Numbered from the stretch's first letter, positions 1 to 8,583 are shown. The stretch: 64,000 bases of DNA from Ralstonia sp. UNC404CL21Col (GCF_000620465.1 NZ_KK211140.1:1119964-1183963); one strand, 5' to 3'. Program-made: numbers and translations. The notes: a model not told the origin generated them from the sequence alone.

Positions 1-414
1 GCGCCGATCGTGCCGAAGCAGACCGCCTACGCGCGCGTCGTGGCCGGCGAGATCCCCATCCTGCTCGACTACGACTTCAACGCCTACCGCGCCAAGTACA
101 AGGACCACGCAAATGTGGAATTCGTGATTCCGCAGGAAGGCACGATTGCCGTGCCGTACGTGATGAGCCTGACCGCCGGTGCGCCGCACACCGACAACGC
201 CAAGAAGGTGCTGGATTTCGTGCTGTCGGACGAAGGCCAGACGCTGTGGGCCAACGCCTACCTGCGCCCCGTGCGCGCCAATGCGATGAGCAAGGAGGCC
301 GCCTCGCGCTTCCTGCCGGCCAGCGAATACGCCCGCGCCAAGACGGTCGACTTCAACAAGATGGCAGCCGGCCAGCAGGCGTTTGGCGCGCGCTACCTGA
401 ACGAGGTCCGCTGA
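1..414 (+). CDS. ABC transporter family-1 solute-binding protein, C-terminal part (5' end outside window)
   Basis: The reading frame is open from base 1 to the stop at 412-414, so only the last 137 or so residues of a periplasmic binding protein are present. The visible part reads like the C-terminal lobe of family-1 binding proteins (iron(III), polyamine or 2-aminoethylphosphonate types): a VIPQEGT strand, then a helix with AKKVLDFVLSDEGQ, and the closing LRPVRANA stretch typical of the group. The GTG at 10 is internal, since the frame continues upstream of it. The first permease starts 2 bp after the stop, so it belongs to the same operon. The ligand cannot be told from this fragment. The phosphodiesterase at the end of the operon makes a phosphorylated compound a reasonable guess only. 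Confidence 0.85.
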   Translation, partial: APIVPKQTAYARVVAGEIPILLDYDFNAYRAKYKDHANVEFVIPQEGTIAVPYVMSLTAGAPHTDNAKKVLDFVLSDEGQTLWANAYLRPVRANAMSKEAASRFLPASEYARAKTVDFNKMAAGQQAFGARYLNEVR

Positions 415-416
415 GC

Positions 417-1268
417 ATGAGCACCGTCACCCGATCCACCTTGCCCGACGATGCGGTGTTGCCCGCTCGGTGGCGGGTGGCGTTGCTGGCACCGGCCGTC
501 GCGCTGTTCTGCGCGTTCTGGCTGCTGCCGATGGCGGCGTTGCTGCGTGTGAGCGGCAGCGAAGGGCTGGTCGCCACGTACACGGCGGCGCTTACCACGT
601 CGCGCTATCTGGGTAGCCTGTTTTCGACGGTGGTGCTGTCGGCGGCAGTCACGCTGGCAACGCTCATCCTCTCGACCATCGCCGGGCTGTTCCTCGTGCG
701 TCACAACGTGCCGGGCAAGCGGATGATTACCGCCATGCTGACGTTTCCGCTGGCGTTTCCCGGCGTGGTGGTCGGCTTCATGGTGATCCTGCTGGCCGGG
801 CGCCAGGGCCTGCTGGGCGACGTCACGCACAAGCTCGTCGGCGAGAAATGGGTCTTCGCCTATTCCATCGGCGGGCTGTTTCTCGGCTACCTGTATTTCT
901 CGATCCCGCGCGTGGTGCTGACGGTGATGGCGGCGGCGGAAAAGCTCGATCGTTCACTGGAAGAAGCGGCGCGCTCGCTGGGCGCATCGTCGTGGCAGGT
1001 GACGCGCGATGTGCTGGTGCCGGGGCTGGCGCCAGCGCTGATCGCCTCCGGTGCGATCTGCTTTGCCACGTCGATGGGCGCATTCGGCACCGCCTTCACG
1101 CTCGCCACCGATATCGACGTCTTGCCGATGACGATCTATACCGAGTTCACGCTCAACGCCGGCATTGCGATGGCGGCGGCGCTGTCGGTGGTGCTGGGCG
1201 TGGTGACGTGGCTGGTGCTGGCAATTGCGCGTACGGCGAGCGGTAGCCCGACGGGGGCGGCAGCATGA
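417..1268 (+). CDS. ABC transporter permease 1 (binding-protein-dependent, PotB/CysT type)
   Basis: Inner-membrane permease of 283 residues, a usual length for this family. It has an N-terminal membrane segment near residues 20-40 and further hydrophobic helices. The EAA cytoplasmic loop that docks on the ATPase is near residues 182-204 (EEAARSLGASSW followed by a VPGL end). I chose the ATG at 417, 2 bp after the binding-protein stop, because the longer frame upstream lies inside the previous gene. The stop TGA (1266-1268) sits in an ATGA, as if the next permease once began there, but the present second permease starts 107 bp later (see the repeat at 1256-1378). It probably forms a heterodimeric channel with the next permease. 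Confidence 0.88.
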   Translation: MSTVTRSTLPDDAVLPARWRVALLAPAVALFCAFWLLPMAALLRVSGSEGLVATYTAALTTSRYLGSLFSTVVLSAAVTLATLILSTIAGLFLVRHNVPGKRMITAMLTFPLAFPGVVVGFMVILLAGRQGLLGDVTHKLVGEKWVFAYSIGGLFLGYLYFSIPRVVLTVMAAAEKLDRSLEEAARSLGASSWQVTRDVLVPGLAPALIASGAICFATSMGAFGTAFTLATDIDVLPMTIYTEFTLNAGIAMAAALSVVLGVVTWLVLAIARTASGSPTGAAA

Positions 1269-1378
1269 GCAGCAAGCAGGGGCCCCGCGCAGCGGGGATG
1301 CGCGCGTCCGCGAATGCTGCCGGCCGCCGACACCAATGCAGAGCGATGAACGACAACCCTGGCGAGGCGGCAGCATGA
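1256..1378 (+). repeat. 13-bp direct repeat flanking a 97-bp insertion between the two permease genes
   Basis: The 13-mer GGCGGCAGCATGA occurs at 1256-1268 and again, identically, at 1366-1378. In the first copy its ATGA holds the stop of permease 1. In the second copy the ATG is the start of permease 2. The 97 bases between them contain a short hairpin (CCCCGC, three-base loop, GCGGGG near 1280-1294) and no convincing gene. This looks like an ancestral ATGA stop/start overlap split by an insertion with a 13-bp target duplication, or by a tandem duplication that has since diverged. Confidence 0.6.
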
Positions 1379-2172
1379 AACGCATGCTTTCTCTTTCGCA
1401 GTGGCTCATCACGCTGCTGCTGTGCCTGTTCCTGATCGTGCCGGTCGTGCTGTCGATGGCCGTGGGCCTGACGCGCAACTACATCCGCGGTTTCAAGAGC
1501 GGCTGGACGCTGGATTGGGTCGCCCAGGTGTGGGACATGTATCACGGGTCGATCTGGATGTCGCTGCTGGTGGCGCTGTGCACGCTGGTGATTGTGCTCG
1601 CGGCCGGCGTGCCGGCGGGCTATGTACTGGCGCGGCGTCAGAGCCGTGCGAGCCGCCTGATCGAAGAATTCCTGACGCTGCCCGTGGCGCTGCCGGGCCT
1701 GGCGACGGCGCTAGGCTTGATCGTGGCCTACGGCGGTTTTGGCGGCTTTCGCGAGAGCCTCTGGTTCATCGTCGTCGGGCACGTGGTGTTCACGCTGCCG
1801 TTCATGGTGCGCTCGGTCGCAGCCGTGGCGGCAGGCCAGAACCTGAAGACGCTGGAAGAGGGCGCCGCCAGCCTGGGCGCGTCGTTCTGGCAGCGTTTTC
1901 GCACGATTGTGCTGCCCAACGTCCAGCCCGGCATCCTGGCCGGCGCGCTGACGGTGGTGACGCTCTCGGTGGGCGAGTTCAACCTCACCTGGATGCTGCA
2001 CACGCCCGAAACCAAGACCCTGCCGGTCGGCCTGGCCGATACCTATGCGTCGATGCGTCTGGAAATCGCCAGCGCCTACACGCTGATCTTCTTCGTCATG
2101 ATCGTGCCGCTGCTGGTGCTGATGCAGCGCTTTGGCGGCCTGCGGGTGAACAACGGAAAGGCTTCCCGATGA
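1375..2172 (+). CDS. ABC transporter permease 2 (binding-protein-dependent, PotC type)
   Basis: Inner-membrane permease of 265 residues. It begins with a basic stretch and a strong membrane helix (residues about 8-30), and the EAA-type loop is near residue 161 (LEEGAASLGASFW). The start is the ATG at 1375, which gives an N-terminus of normal family length. The longer open frame upstream would add Arg-rich non-membrane sequence and is unlikely to be used. The gene overlaps the ATPase by 4 bp (ATGA at 2169-2172), so translation is coupled downstream. With permease 1 it should form the membrane channel of the importer. Confidence 0.88.
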   Translation: MKRMLSLSQWLITLLLCLFLIVPVVLSMAVGLTRNYIRGFKSGWTLDWVAQVWDMYHGSIWMSLLVALCTLVIVLAAGVPAGYVLARRQSRASRLIEEFLTLPVALPGLATALGLIVAYGGFGGFRESLWFIVVGHVVFTLPFMVRSVAAVAAGQNLKTLEEGAASLGASFWQRFRTIVLPNVQPGILAGALTVVTLSVGEFNLTWMLHTPETKTLPVGLADTYASMRLEIASAYTLIFFVMIVPLLVLMQRFGGLRVNNGKASR

Positions 2173-3230
2173 GTACCGAACCTCTACATCTCGCGCCCGT
2201 GCCGATCCGGCTGCGTGGCTGTGGCAAACACTTTGGCGGCCAACGCGTGCTGGAGTCGATGGACCTCGACATCGCCGCCGGCGAGACCGTCGTGCTGCTC
2301 GGCCCCTCGGGCTGCGGCAAGACCACCACGCTGCGCATCGTTGCGGGGCTGGAGGCGCCGGATGCCGGCGGCACCGTGCACTTTGGCGACGAAGACGTCA
2401 CCGCACGCCCGATCGAGCGTCGCCGCGTCGGCATGGTGTTCCAGAACTACGCGCTGTTCCCCAACCTGAGCGTGCGGGGCAATGTGGAATACGGCCTGCG
2501 CATCCAGCGCCGGCAGAACGGCTTGTCCGACACGCAGATCAGCGCCCGGGCAAACACGCTGCTGGAGATGATGCACCTCACGCCCTATGCGGATCGCGGT
2601 GTGGCGCAGCTTTCCGGGGGGCAGCGCCAACGCGTGGCCCTGGCGCGCGCGCTGGCACCCGAACCTCGCGTGCTGCTGCTCGACGAACCGCTCACGGCGC
2701 TCGACGCCAAGCTGCGCGAATCCGTGCGCGCCGAGATGGACCGCCTGCTGCGCGGTCTCGGCATCACGACGATTTACGTGACGCACGACCAGGAAGAAGC
2801 GATGGCCCTGGCCGATCGCATCGTCGTCATGAAAGCCGGCCGCATTGCGCAGATCGGCACCCCGCGCGAAATCTACTTCCAGCCGGCCAACCGGCACGTG
2901 GCAGACTTCATCGGCATCATGAACCGGCTCGACGGCACTCGCGAGGACGGCGCATTCGTCTGCGCGGGCGGTCGCGTGCGCGTGCCGGACGGCGACGGCA
3001 ATGCCATCTTCTTCCGCCCCGAAGATGCCGTGCTGGCAGACCCGGCCCAGGCGGCGCTCAAGGGCACGGTCGAATCGGCGGTGTTTCTGGGCTTCCGCAC
3101 CCGCGTGCGCGTGGCGGGCGTCTCCTCCACGCCGCTCTTTATCGATGTGCCCGGTCGCCAGCACTTTGCGCCGGGCCATGCGGTCGGCTTCGATATCCCG
3201 GCAGACCGCCTCCTGACCTTGCAAGCCTGA
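2169..3230 (+). CDS. ABC transporter ATP-binding protein (PotA/FbpC-like)
   Basis: Cytoplasmic ATPase of 353 residues that powers the importer. All nucleotide-binding motifs are visible: Walker A GPSGCGKT near residues 45-52, Q-loop QNYALFP near 92, signature LSGGQRQR near 148, Walker B LLLLDEP near 169 and H-loop THDQEEA near 204. About 110 residues after the ATPase domain form a TOBE-like regulatory domain, as in polyamine and iron importers. The ATG at 2169 overlaps the permease stop. A much longer frame upstream is only the shadow of the permease gene. The gene ends in TGATG, shared with the next gene. Confidence 0.9.
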   Translation: MSTEPLHLAPVPIRLRGCGKHFGGQRVLESMDLDIAAGETVVLLGPSGCGKTTTLRIVAGLEAPDAGGTVHFGDEDVTARPIERRRVGMVFQNYALFPNLSVRGNVEYGLRIQRRQNGLSDTQISARANTLLEMMHLTPYADRGVAQLSGGQRQRVALARALAPEPRVLLLDEPLTALDAKLRESVRAEMDRLLRGLGITTIYVTHDQEEAMALADRIVVMKAGRIAQIGTPREIYFQPANRHVADFIGIMNRLDGTREDGAFVCAGGRVRVPDGDGNAIFFRPEDAVLADPAQAALKGTVESAVFLGFRTRVRVAGVSSTPLFIDVPGRQHFAPGHAVGFDIPADRLLTLQA

Positions 3231-4084
3231 TGCCGATGCACTTCCTGCAACTGACTGATCTTCATATCAAGCGCCCGAGGCGACTGGCTTATCGGCGCGT
3301 GGATTCGGCGGCGTATTTGGCGCGCTGCGTGGCCCATATCCTGGCGCAGCCGGAGAAACCGGACGCCATCGTCCTGACCGGCGACCTGGTCGACGCCGGC
3401 GCGCCCGAGGAATATGCGCACCTGCGCGCGGTGCTGGCGCCGCTCGATGCGGCTGGTATCCGCATGCTGCCGGTGCTCGGCAACCACGACGGCCGCGACG
3501 CCGCGCGCGAAGCCTTTGCCGATTGGCTCGCGCCCATTCCGGCCGATGCGCAAGACACACGCGCTTTCCAGTACTGGACCGACATTGGCGACGTTCGCCT
3601 GATCGCGATCGACACGCTCGACACCGGCCATCCGGGCGGTCGCCTGGGCGTGCAGCGTCTGGATTGGCTGGCCGAGGCGCTGGCGCATGAAACGCAACGC
3701 CCGACCGTCATCGCGATGCATCACCCGCCGTTTGCCACGGGCATCGGCCACATGGACGTGCAATCGCTCGCCCCCGAAGACATCCCGGCTTTCGCGCAGA
3801 TCGTGCGTGCCGCCGGCAACGTCGAGCGCATCATCTGCGGCCATCTGCATCGCTCCATTGACGTGCGGTTTGCCGGGACGGTGGCCTCGACTTGTCCGTC
3901 GCCGGCGCATCAGGTGGCGCTGGATCTCGACCCGGACGGCGAGCCCGGCTTCGTCATGGAACCGCCCGCCTACAAGGTGCACGCGTGGGTGCCGGGGCAG
4001 GGCCTGGTGAGCCACCTCGCCTACGTGGGGCAATTCGATGGCCCGCATCCGTTCTTCGAGCCGGACGGGCGGCTGATCGACTAA
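3230..4084 (+). CDS. Metallophosphoesterase, cAMP phosphodiesterase (CpdA)-like
   Basis: Two-metal phosphoesterase of 284 residues. The family ligands appear in order: D-x-H near residues 10-12 (TDLHI), GDLVD near 51, GNHDGR near 84, MHHPP near 163 and GHLH near 204. This is the class III phosphodiesterase / CpdA arrangement. No signal peptide is seen, so it should be cytoplasmic. The start shares bases with the ATPase stop (TGATG). An ATG six bases later (3236) is also possible. Its place as last gene of an importer operon suggests that it hydrolyses the imported compound, perhaps a phosphodiester, but that is inference. Its 3' end overlaps the convergent azoreductase gene by 4 bp. Confidence 0.82.
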   Translation: MPMHFLQLTDLHIKRPRRLAYRRVDSAAYLARCVAHILAQPEKPDAIVLTGDLVDAGAPEEYAHLRAVLAPLDAAGIRMLPVLGNHDGRDAAREAFADWLAPIPADAQDTRAFQYWTDIGDVRLIAIDTLDTGHPGGRLGVQRLDWLAEALAHETQRPTVIAMHHPPFATGIGHMDVQSLAPEDIPAFAQIVRAAGNVERIICGHLHRSIDVRFAGTVASTCPSPAHQVALDLDPDGEPGFVMEPPAYKVHAWVPGQGLVSHLAYVGQFDGPHPFFEPDGRLID

Positions 4085-4764
4085 GCCGCTTCCACGGCGG
4101 CCGCCATCCGCGCGACCAGTGCATCGACGTCGTTTTCTGCCGATGCGATGGACGCGCGTAACCGCTCGTCGGCAAACTCGTCGTATTCGACGGCGACGGA
4201 TGCCACATCGGTGATGCCGATGTAGCCGAATGCCGTGGCGACGCCGGCCTCGACGTGGTTCAGGTGCGCAATGCGCTGGCCGGGGCCGTAACCGAAATCG
4301 CCGCGCGCGCTGAGGATGACGAGGCGCTTGTTCATGCCGGCGAGCAGCGGCCAATAGGGCTCGCCGGAGCGGCTGCGGTCGAAACCGAATGTGCGGCCCA
4401 CGCGCACGATGTTGTCGATGTACGCCTTGAATTGCGCGGGCATGCCGAAGTTGTACATCGGCACGCCGGCCACGATCACGTCGGCGGCCAGCAATTCGTC
4501 GATCAGTGCATCGCTTTGCGCAAGCCGGTCGTGCATCCACGGTTCGCGCTGCGCGGGCGGCGTGAACGCGGCATGGACCCAGCGGCCATCCACGGGGGCT
4601 GGCGGTTCGGCCCCGATGTCGCGATAGACGACCTGCGCGTCGGGCTCATGCTCAAGCCAGCGCTGCACGAAGCGCGCGGAGAGCCGGCGCGTGTGCGAGC
4701 CATGGCGCGAAGTCTCCGAGCTGCCCGGCCGGGCGCTGGAATCAAGATGTAGCAGACGAGTCAT
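4081..4764 (-). CDS. azoR: FMN-dependent NADH-azoreductase / NAD(P)H quinone reductase family
   Basis: Flavodoxin-fold reductase of 227 residues, slightly longer than the usual 200 or so. The N-terminal LLHLDSSARP segment is the FMN phosphate-binding loop of the AzoR family. PMYNFGMPAQFKAYID (near residues 101-116) is the family signature that contacts the flavin. It is expected to reduce quinones and azo compounds with NADH in the cytoplasm. The ATG at 4764 faces a divergent LysR gene across 142 bp, which holds a 16-bp palindrome. This layout is usual for quinone- or electrophile-inducible reductases, so that LysR is the likely regulator. Confidence 0.88.
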   Translation of the reverse strand: MTRLLHLDSSARPGSSETSRHGSHTRRLSARFVQRWLEHEPDAQVVYRDIGAEPPAPVDGRWVHAAFTPPAQREPWMHDRLAQSDALIDELLAADVIVAGVPMYNFGMPAQFKAYIDNIVRVGRTFGFDRSRSGEPYWPLLAGMNKRLVILSARGDFGYGPGQRIAHLNHVEAGVATAFGYIGITDVASVAVEYDEFADERLRASIASAENDVDALVARMAAAVEAA

Positions 4765-4850
4765 GTTGAATCGTTGATGAGTGGAGGTGTGCCCACTCTA
4801 CGAACCGCGCTGCACTGCGACAAACGACATGTTTTGCGCGCGATGGCTGA

Positions 4851-4866
4851 CATGGATTCATCCATG
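4851..4866. promoter_or_regulatory. Perfect 16-bp palindrome between azoR and its LysR gene
   Basis: CATGGAT-TC-ATCCATG: two 7-base arms that are exact inverted copies around a 2-base centre. It lies 41 bp before the LysR start at 4907 and 87 bp before the azoR start at 4764. A LysR-type operator used for autoregulation and for azoR control fits its place. That assignment is inference. Confidence 0.5.
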
Positions 4867-4906
4867 CCGTCCACGCGGGAAATCCGACCATGACACAATC
4901 CCGCGC

Positions 4907-5836
4907 ATGCGAAAACTGCCACCCCTGAGCGCGCTGCGGGCCTTTGAAGCCACCGCGCGCCACCTCAGCATGAAGCGCGCTGCCGACGAGCTGTCGGTCA
5001 CGCCCACGGCCGTCAGCCATCAGATTCGCCGCCTGGAAGATGCGCTCGGCGTGGTGCTGTTCGAGCGCCACGTGCGCGCGCTGCGCCTGTCGGCTGCCGG
5101 CGAGCAGCTGTACCCGGTGCTCAATACCGGCTTTGACGCGTTTGCGCAGGCCATCGATGCCATTCGCGGCACGCAGGCACAACCGGGGCGTCAGCGCGTG
5201 ACGCTCACGGCACCGATGGGGCTTGCGGCGCGCTGGCTGGTGCCGCGGCTAGGCGAATTTACGACGCAGCATCCGGAGGTGGATCTGCGCATTCATGCGT
5301 CCGACACCGTGGTCGATTTGCATGGCGGCAGCGCAGACCTTGCCGTGCGGTATGGCGATACGCCGGCCATGGGGAATGGGCTCGTCACCGAACGGCTCTT
5401 TGGCGACGCCTATGCGCCCGTCTGCCACCCGGGCCTGAAAGTGCAGTCGCACGACGATCTGACGCGCGTGCCGCTCATCCACTCCGAATGGCAGCGCACG
5501 CTGCCGCAGGCGATCGGCTGGCCGATGTGGGCGCGCGCGGCGGGTATCGAGCACACGCTGAAGACGGACGCGGGCATTGTGCTGTCCGACGACGGGCATG
5601 CCATGTCGGCGGCAATGGCCGGGCAGGGCGTGATCCTGGCGAACCTGCCGCTGGTGCGCGATGCGCTGGAGGCGGGCACGCTCGTCCAGCCTTTTGCAGC
5701 GCCCGTCATTCAGCGCTATGCCTTCTGGGCGGTGGCGCCATCTACGCGGCTTGAAGACGCTGCCGTGCGCGCGGTGTGGGATTGGCTATGCGCGTGCCGC
5801 GAAAACACGGCACGTCTGCATCGCTCAGCCCAATAG
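4907..5836 (+). CDS. LysR-family transcriptional regulator (GcvA-like)
   Basis: Regulator of 309 residues. The winged helix-turn-helix is at residues 1-65 (LSALRAFEATARHLSMKRAA, then TPTAVSHQIRRLE), with the LysR effector-binding domain after about residue 90. The start at 4907 gives the standard MRKLPPL beginning of GcvA-like regulators. The frame is open for 126 bases further upstream but without family similarity. Divergent from azoR, it is the best candidate regulator of that gene. Its last 12 bases overlap the 3' end of the convergent amidase gene. Confidence 0.88.
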   Translation: MRKLPPLSALRAFEATARHLSMKRAADELSVTPTAVSHQIRRLEDALGVVLFERHVRALRLSAAGEQLYPVLNTGFDAFAQAIDAIRGTQAQPGRQRVTLTAPMGLAARWLVPRLGEFTTQHPEVDLRIHASDTVVDLHGGSADLAVRYGDTPAMGNGLVTERLFGDAYAPVCHPGLKVQSHDDLTRVPLIHSEWQRTLPQAIGWPMWARAAGIEHTLKTDAGIVLSDDGHAMSAAMAGQGVILANLPLVRDALEAGTLVQPFAAPVIQRYAFWAVAPSTRLEDAAVRAVWDWLCACRENTARLHRSAQ

Positions 5837-7309
5837 CGGCAATAGCGGCGGGGCTGCACGCGCCGGCGCAAACGCTTCGTGCCACGCGGCTGCAAGCTGC
5901 AGCAGGGCAAATTCCGACCGGGGCGGCGCAATCACCTGCAGGCCCAGCGGCAAGCCGTCGGCGGTCAAGCCGGACGGCAGGCTCGCGGCCGGCACGCCCG
6001 CCAGCGTGGCGCCAATCACGACTTCCATCCAGCGGTGATACGTGTCCATCGCGCGGCCTGCGACGGTCCTGGGCCAGTGTTCTTCGGCAGGGAAGGGCGC
6101 AACCTGCGTGCAGGGCAGGACAAGGAAATCGTAGTGCGCAAACTGCCGCAGCAGCGCCTGGTACCAGCTCGCACGCGTGGCGATGGCACGGTTGATGTCG
6201 ATGGCGGTGCGGCTGCGTCCGTGCTCGATTTCCCAGATCGCTTCGGGCTTGAGCAGATCGCGCGTGGCGGCGTTGGCGTACAGCAGGCCGAGGTTGCCGG
6301 ACACGCTCAGCGCGCGCAGCGTGCACCAGCACTCCCATAGCGCGTCCATGGCGAAGAAGGGCCGCACGGTCTCGACATGGCAGCCCAGCGTGTCGAACGT
6401 GTCGAGCGCATGCTCGTTGACGGCCAGCACTTCGGCGTCGATGGCAAGGTAGCCACCGAAATCGCCCAACCAGCCTATGCGGGCTTGCCGGAAGTCACGG
6501 TGCAGCGGCTGCATGAAGCACGCCGGATCGTCGCTCAGCGACAGCGGCGCACGCGGGTCGTAGCCGGCCTGCGTGGCGAGCAACCAGGCAAGGTCGTGCG
6601 GATTGCGCGCCATCGGGCCTTCGGTGCCGAGTTGCTGAAAGAACACGTCGCCGGTGGGGCCGTACGGCACGCGACCGAGGCTCGGACGCAGGCCGTAGAT
6701 GTTGTTCCAGGCCGCGGGGTTGCGCAGCGAGCCCATCATGTCGCTGCCGTCGGCCACGGGCAGCATGTTCAGCGCCAGCGCGGCGGCCGTGCCACCGCTG
6801 CTGCCGCCGGCCGAGCGCTCGGGGTTCCAGGCGTTGCGCGTCGTGCCGTACACGCGGTTGTAAGTATGCGAACCGAGCCCGAACTCCGGCGTATTGGTCT
6901 TGCCGATCAGCACGGTGCCCTGCCGGCGAATGCGCTCGACGACGATGCTGTCATGCGTCGGCACATTGCGCGCCATGGCGAGACTGCCCATCGCCGTCAC
7001 CATGCCTGCGGTGGCCGCAAGATCCTTGGGCGCCTGCGGAAAGCCGTGCATCCAGCCGCCGGACAAGCCCTGCGAGAGCAGCACATCGCGCTCGCGTGCC
7101 TGGTCGATGGCCGATTCGGCATCGATGCGGGCCACGACCGCGTTCACCGTCGGGTTATGACGATCGATCTGCGCAAGGAACGCTTCCATGACTTCCACGC
7201 ACGACACATCGCGCGCGTGGATGCGCCGGGACAGTTCGATCGCGCTCCATTGCACGATCTCTTCGTTGGCGGCCGCAGGTATTGCAGCGTGGCTAGGATT
7301 CGCTTGCAT
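5825..7309 (-). CDS. Amidase signature family protein
   Basis: Amide hydrolase of 494 residues with the Lys/cis-Ser/Ser triad: Lys95 in PKDL, Ser170 in AGGSSGG and Ser194 in GSDMMGSLR. The spacing Ser170-Ser194 (24) equals that of known family members. The usual GSDxGGS nucleophile loop here reads GSDMMGS, a Gly-to-Met change next to the nucleophile. It lacks a signal peptide, so it is likely cytoplasmic. It is the last gene of a - strand set with an M20 hydrolase (20 bp gap) and an MFS carrier, which suggests uptake followed by hydrolysis of an N-acylated or amide compound. A GatA role is unlikely without gatB/gatC nearby. Confidence 0.85.
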   Translation of the reverse strand: MQANPSHAAIPAAANEEIVQWSAIELSRRIHARDVSCVEVMEAFLAQIDRHNPTVNAVVARIDAESAIDQARERDVLLSQGLSGGWMHGFPQAPKDLAATAGMVTAMGSLAMARNVPTHDSIVVERIRRQGTVLIGKTNTPEFGLGSHTYNRVYGTTRNAWNPERSAGGSSGGTAAALALNMLPVADGSDMMGSLRNPAAWNNIYGLRPSLGRVPYGPTGDVFFQQLGTEGPMARNPHDLAWLLATQAGYDPRAPLSLSDDPACFMQPLHRDFRQARIGWLGDFGGYLAIDAEVLAVNEHALDTFDTLGCHVETVRPFFAMDALWECWCTLRALSVSGNLGLLYANAATRDLLKPEAIWEIEHGRSRTAIDINRAIATRASWYQALLRQFAHYDFLVLPCTQVAPFPAEEHWPRTVAGRAMDTYHRWMEVVIGATLAGVPAASLPSGLTADGLPLGLQVIAPPRSEFALLQLAAAWHEAFAPARAAPPLLPLLG

Positions 7310-7329
7310 CGCTTGACTCGAAGTTCACT

Positions 7330-8541
7330 TCACGCGGTCAGGTACGTCTGCGCCAGACGCACCCAGGCGGCGGCGCCCAACGGCAACACCTGGTCGTTGA
7401 AGTCGTAGCCGGGGTTGTGCACCATGCAGCCGCCGAATTCGCCTTCGCCATTGCCAAGGATCAGGTAGCAGCCCGGCACTTCATTGAGCATCCAGGCAAA
7501 GTCTTCGCTGCCGTTGAGCCCTTTGGGCGCCTGCGTGACGACGTTGGCCGCGCCCACCAGTTCGGTGCAGACCTGCTGCGCCAGTTGCGTCTCGGCCTCG
7601 GTGTTGACCATGGGCGGCGTCAATTGACGATAGTCGATCTGCGCCTCGACGCCATGGGCCTGTGCAGTGAGGCTGACGATCTCGCGAATGCGCATTTCCA
7701 CCAGCGCACGCGTCTCGGGCCGCGCCGCACGCACATTCAGTCCGATCGTCACCGATTCGGGAATCACGTTGTGCGTGGCCCCGCCGCGAATGAATCCGAC
7801 CGACACCACCGCCGTGTCGTCGGGCGCGACGTTGCGTGCGACCACGGTCTGCAACGCGGTGATGATGGCGGCCGATGCGGCAATCGGATCCCGCGCGCGA
7901 TGCGGCATCGCGCCGTGTCCGCCCATGCCCTTGATGGTGACGTCGGCCACATCGGAAGACAGGCTCACCGGCCCCGGCAGCACGCGGAAGCTGCCGGCCG
8001 GCACGCCCGGCATGTTGTGCAGGGCATAGACGGCATCGCAGGGGAAGCGCTCGAAGAGGCCGTCTTCGATCATGGCGCGCGCACCGCACAGGTTTTCTTC
8101 ATCGGGCTGGAAGATGAGGTTCAGCGTGCCGTCAAAGTCGCGGCTCTCGGCCAGTGCCTTGGCCGCGGCGAGCAGGATGGCGGTGTGCCCGTCGTGGCCG
8201 CACGCGTGCATCTTGCCGTGGTTGCGGCTGGCGTAGGGCAGGCCGGTCGCTTCCACGATGGGCAGGGCGTCCATGTCGGCGCGAATGCCAAGGCGGCGCG
8301 TGCCGTTGCCGAGTTTCAGCTGCCCCACGACGCCGCTCTTGCCGATGCCGGTGTGGACCTCGTACCCCCAGCTCTTGAGCAGATCGGCCACCAACGTGCT
8401 TGTGGCGCCCACCTCGAAACCGAGTTCAGGCTGCGCGTGGATCTGGCGGCGGATGTTGACGAACGTTTCTGCATCGATATGAACGGGCGGCAGCAGATGC
8501 GGCAGCAGTTGGAACGGCGTGAGCGTGGGGGCTTTCGTCAT
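7330..8541 (-). CDS. M20-family amidohydrolase (hippurate hydrolase / N-acyl-amino-acid hydrolase type)
   Basis: Metal-dependent hydrolase of 403 residues. It shows the M20D pattern: HAQPELGFE near residue 35, the metal-binding IRADMDALPI, then MHACGHDGHTA, PDEEN where the catalytic Glu pair sits, and the dimerisation domain starting around KGMGGHGA. Such enzymes split N-acyl amino acids (hippurate, acetyl-amino acids) to the acid and the amino acid. The normally seen QPAEE is QPDEE here. It sits between the amidase and an MFS carrier in one - strand run. The hydrolysis product of hippurate would be benzoate, which the ben operon 13 kb away could use, but no sequence evidence ties them. Confidence 0.85.
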   Translation of the reverse strand: MTKAPTLTPFQLLPHLLPPVHIDAETFVNIRRQIHAQPELGFEVGATSTLVADLLKSWGYEVHTGIGKSGVVGQLKLGNGTRRLGIRADMDALPIVEATGLPYASRNHGKMHACGHDGHTAILLAAAKALAESRDFDGTLNLIFQPDEENLCGARAMIEDGLFERFPCDAVYALHNMPGVPAGSFRVLPGPVSLSSDVADVTIKGMGGHGAMPHRARDPIAASAAIITALQTVVARNVAPDDTAVVSVGFIRGGATHNVIPESVTIGLNVRAARPETRALVEMRIREIVSLTAQAHGVEAQIDYRQLTPPMVNTEAETQLAQQVCTELVGAANVVTQAPKGLNGSEDFAWMLNEVPGCYLILGNGEGEFGGCMVHNPGYDFNDQVLPLGAAAWVRLAQTYLTA

Positions 8542-8583
8542 GTCGGGGCTCCGGGGTTGGACGTTGGAGATGGGAATCCGGTG

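Noticed and set aside
1268-1374. Small gene starting at the ATGA of 1265 (ATG AGC AGC AAG ...)
   Set aside because: It gives a short peptide without conserved features. The stretch is better explained as an insertion between direct repeats.
1401-2168. N-terminal extension of the ABC ATPase frame over the permease gene
   Set aside because: The Arg/Gly-rich translation is a shadow of permease 2. The ATPase starts at 2169 with its family N-terminus.
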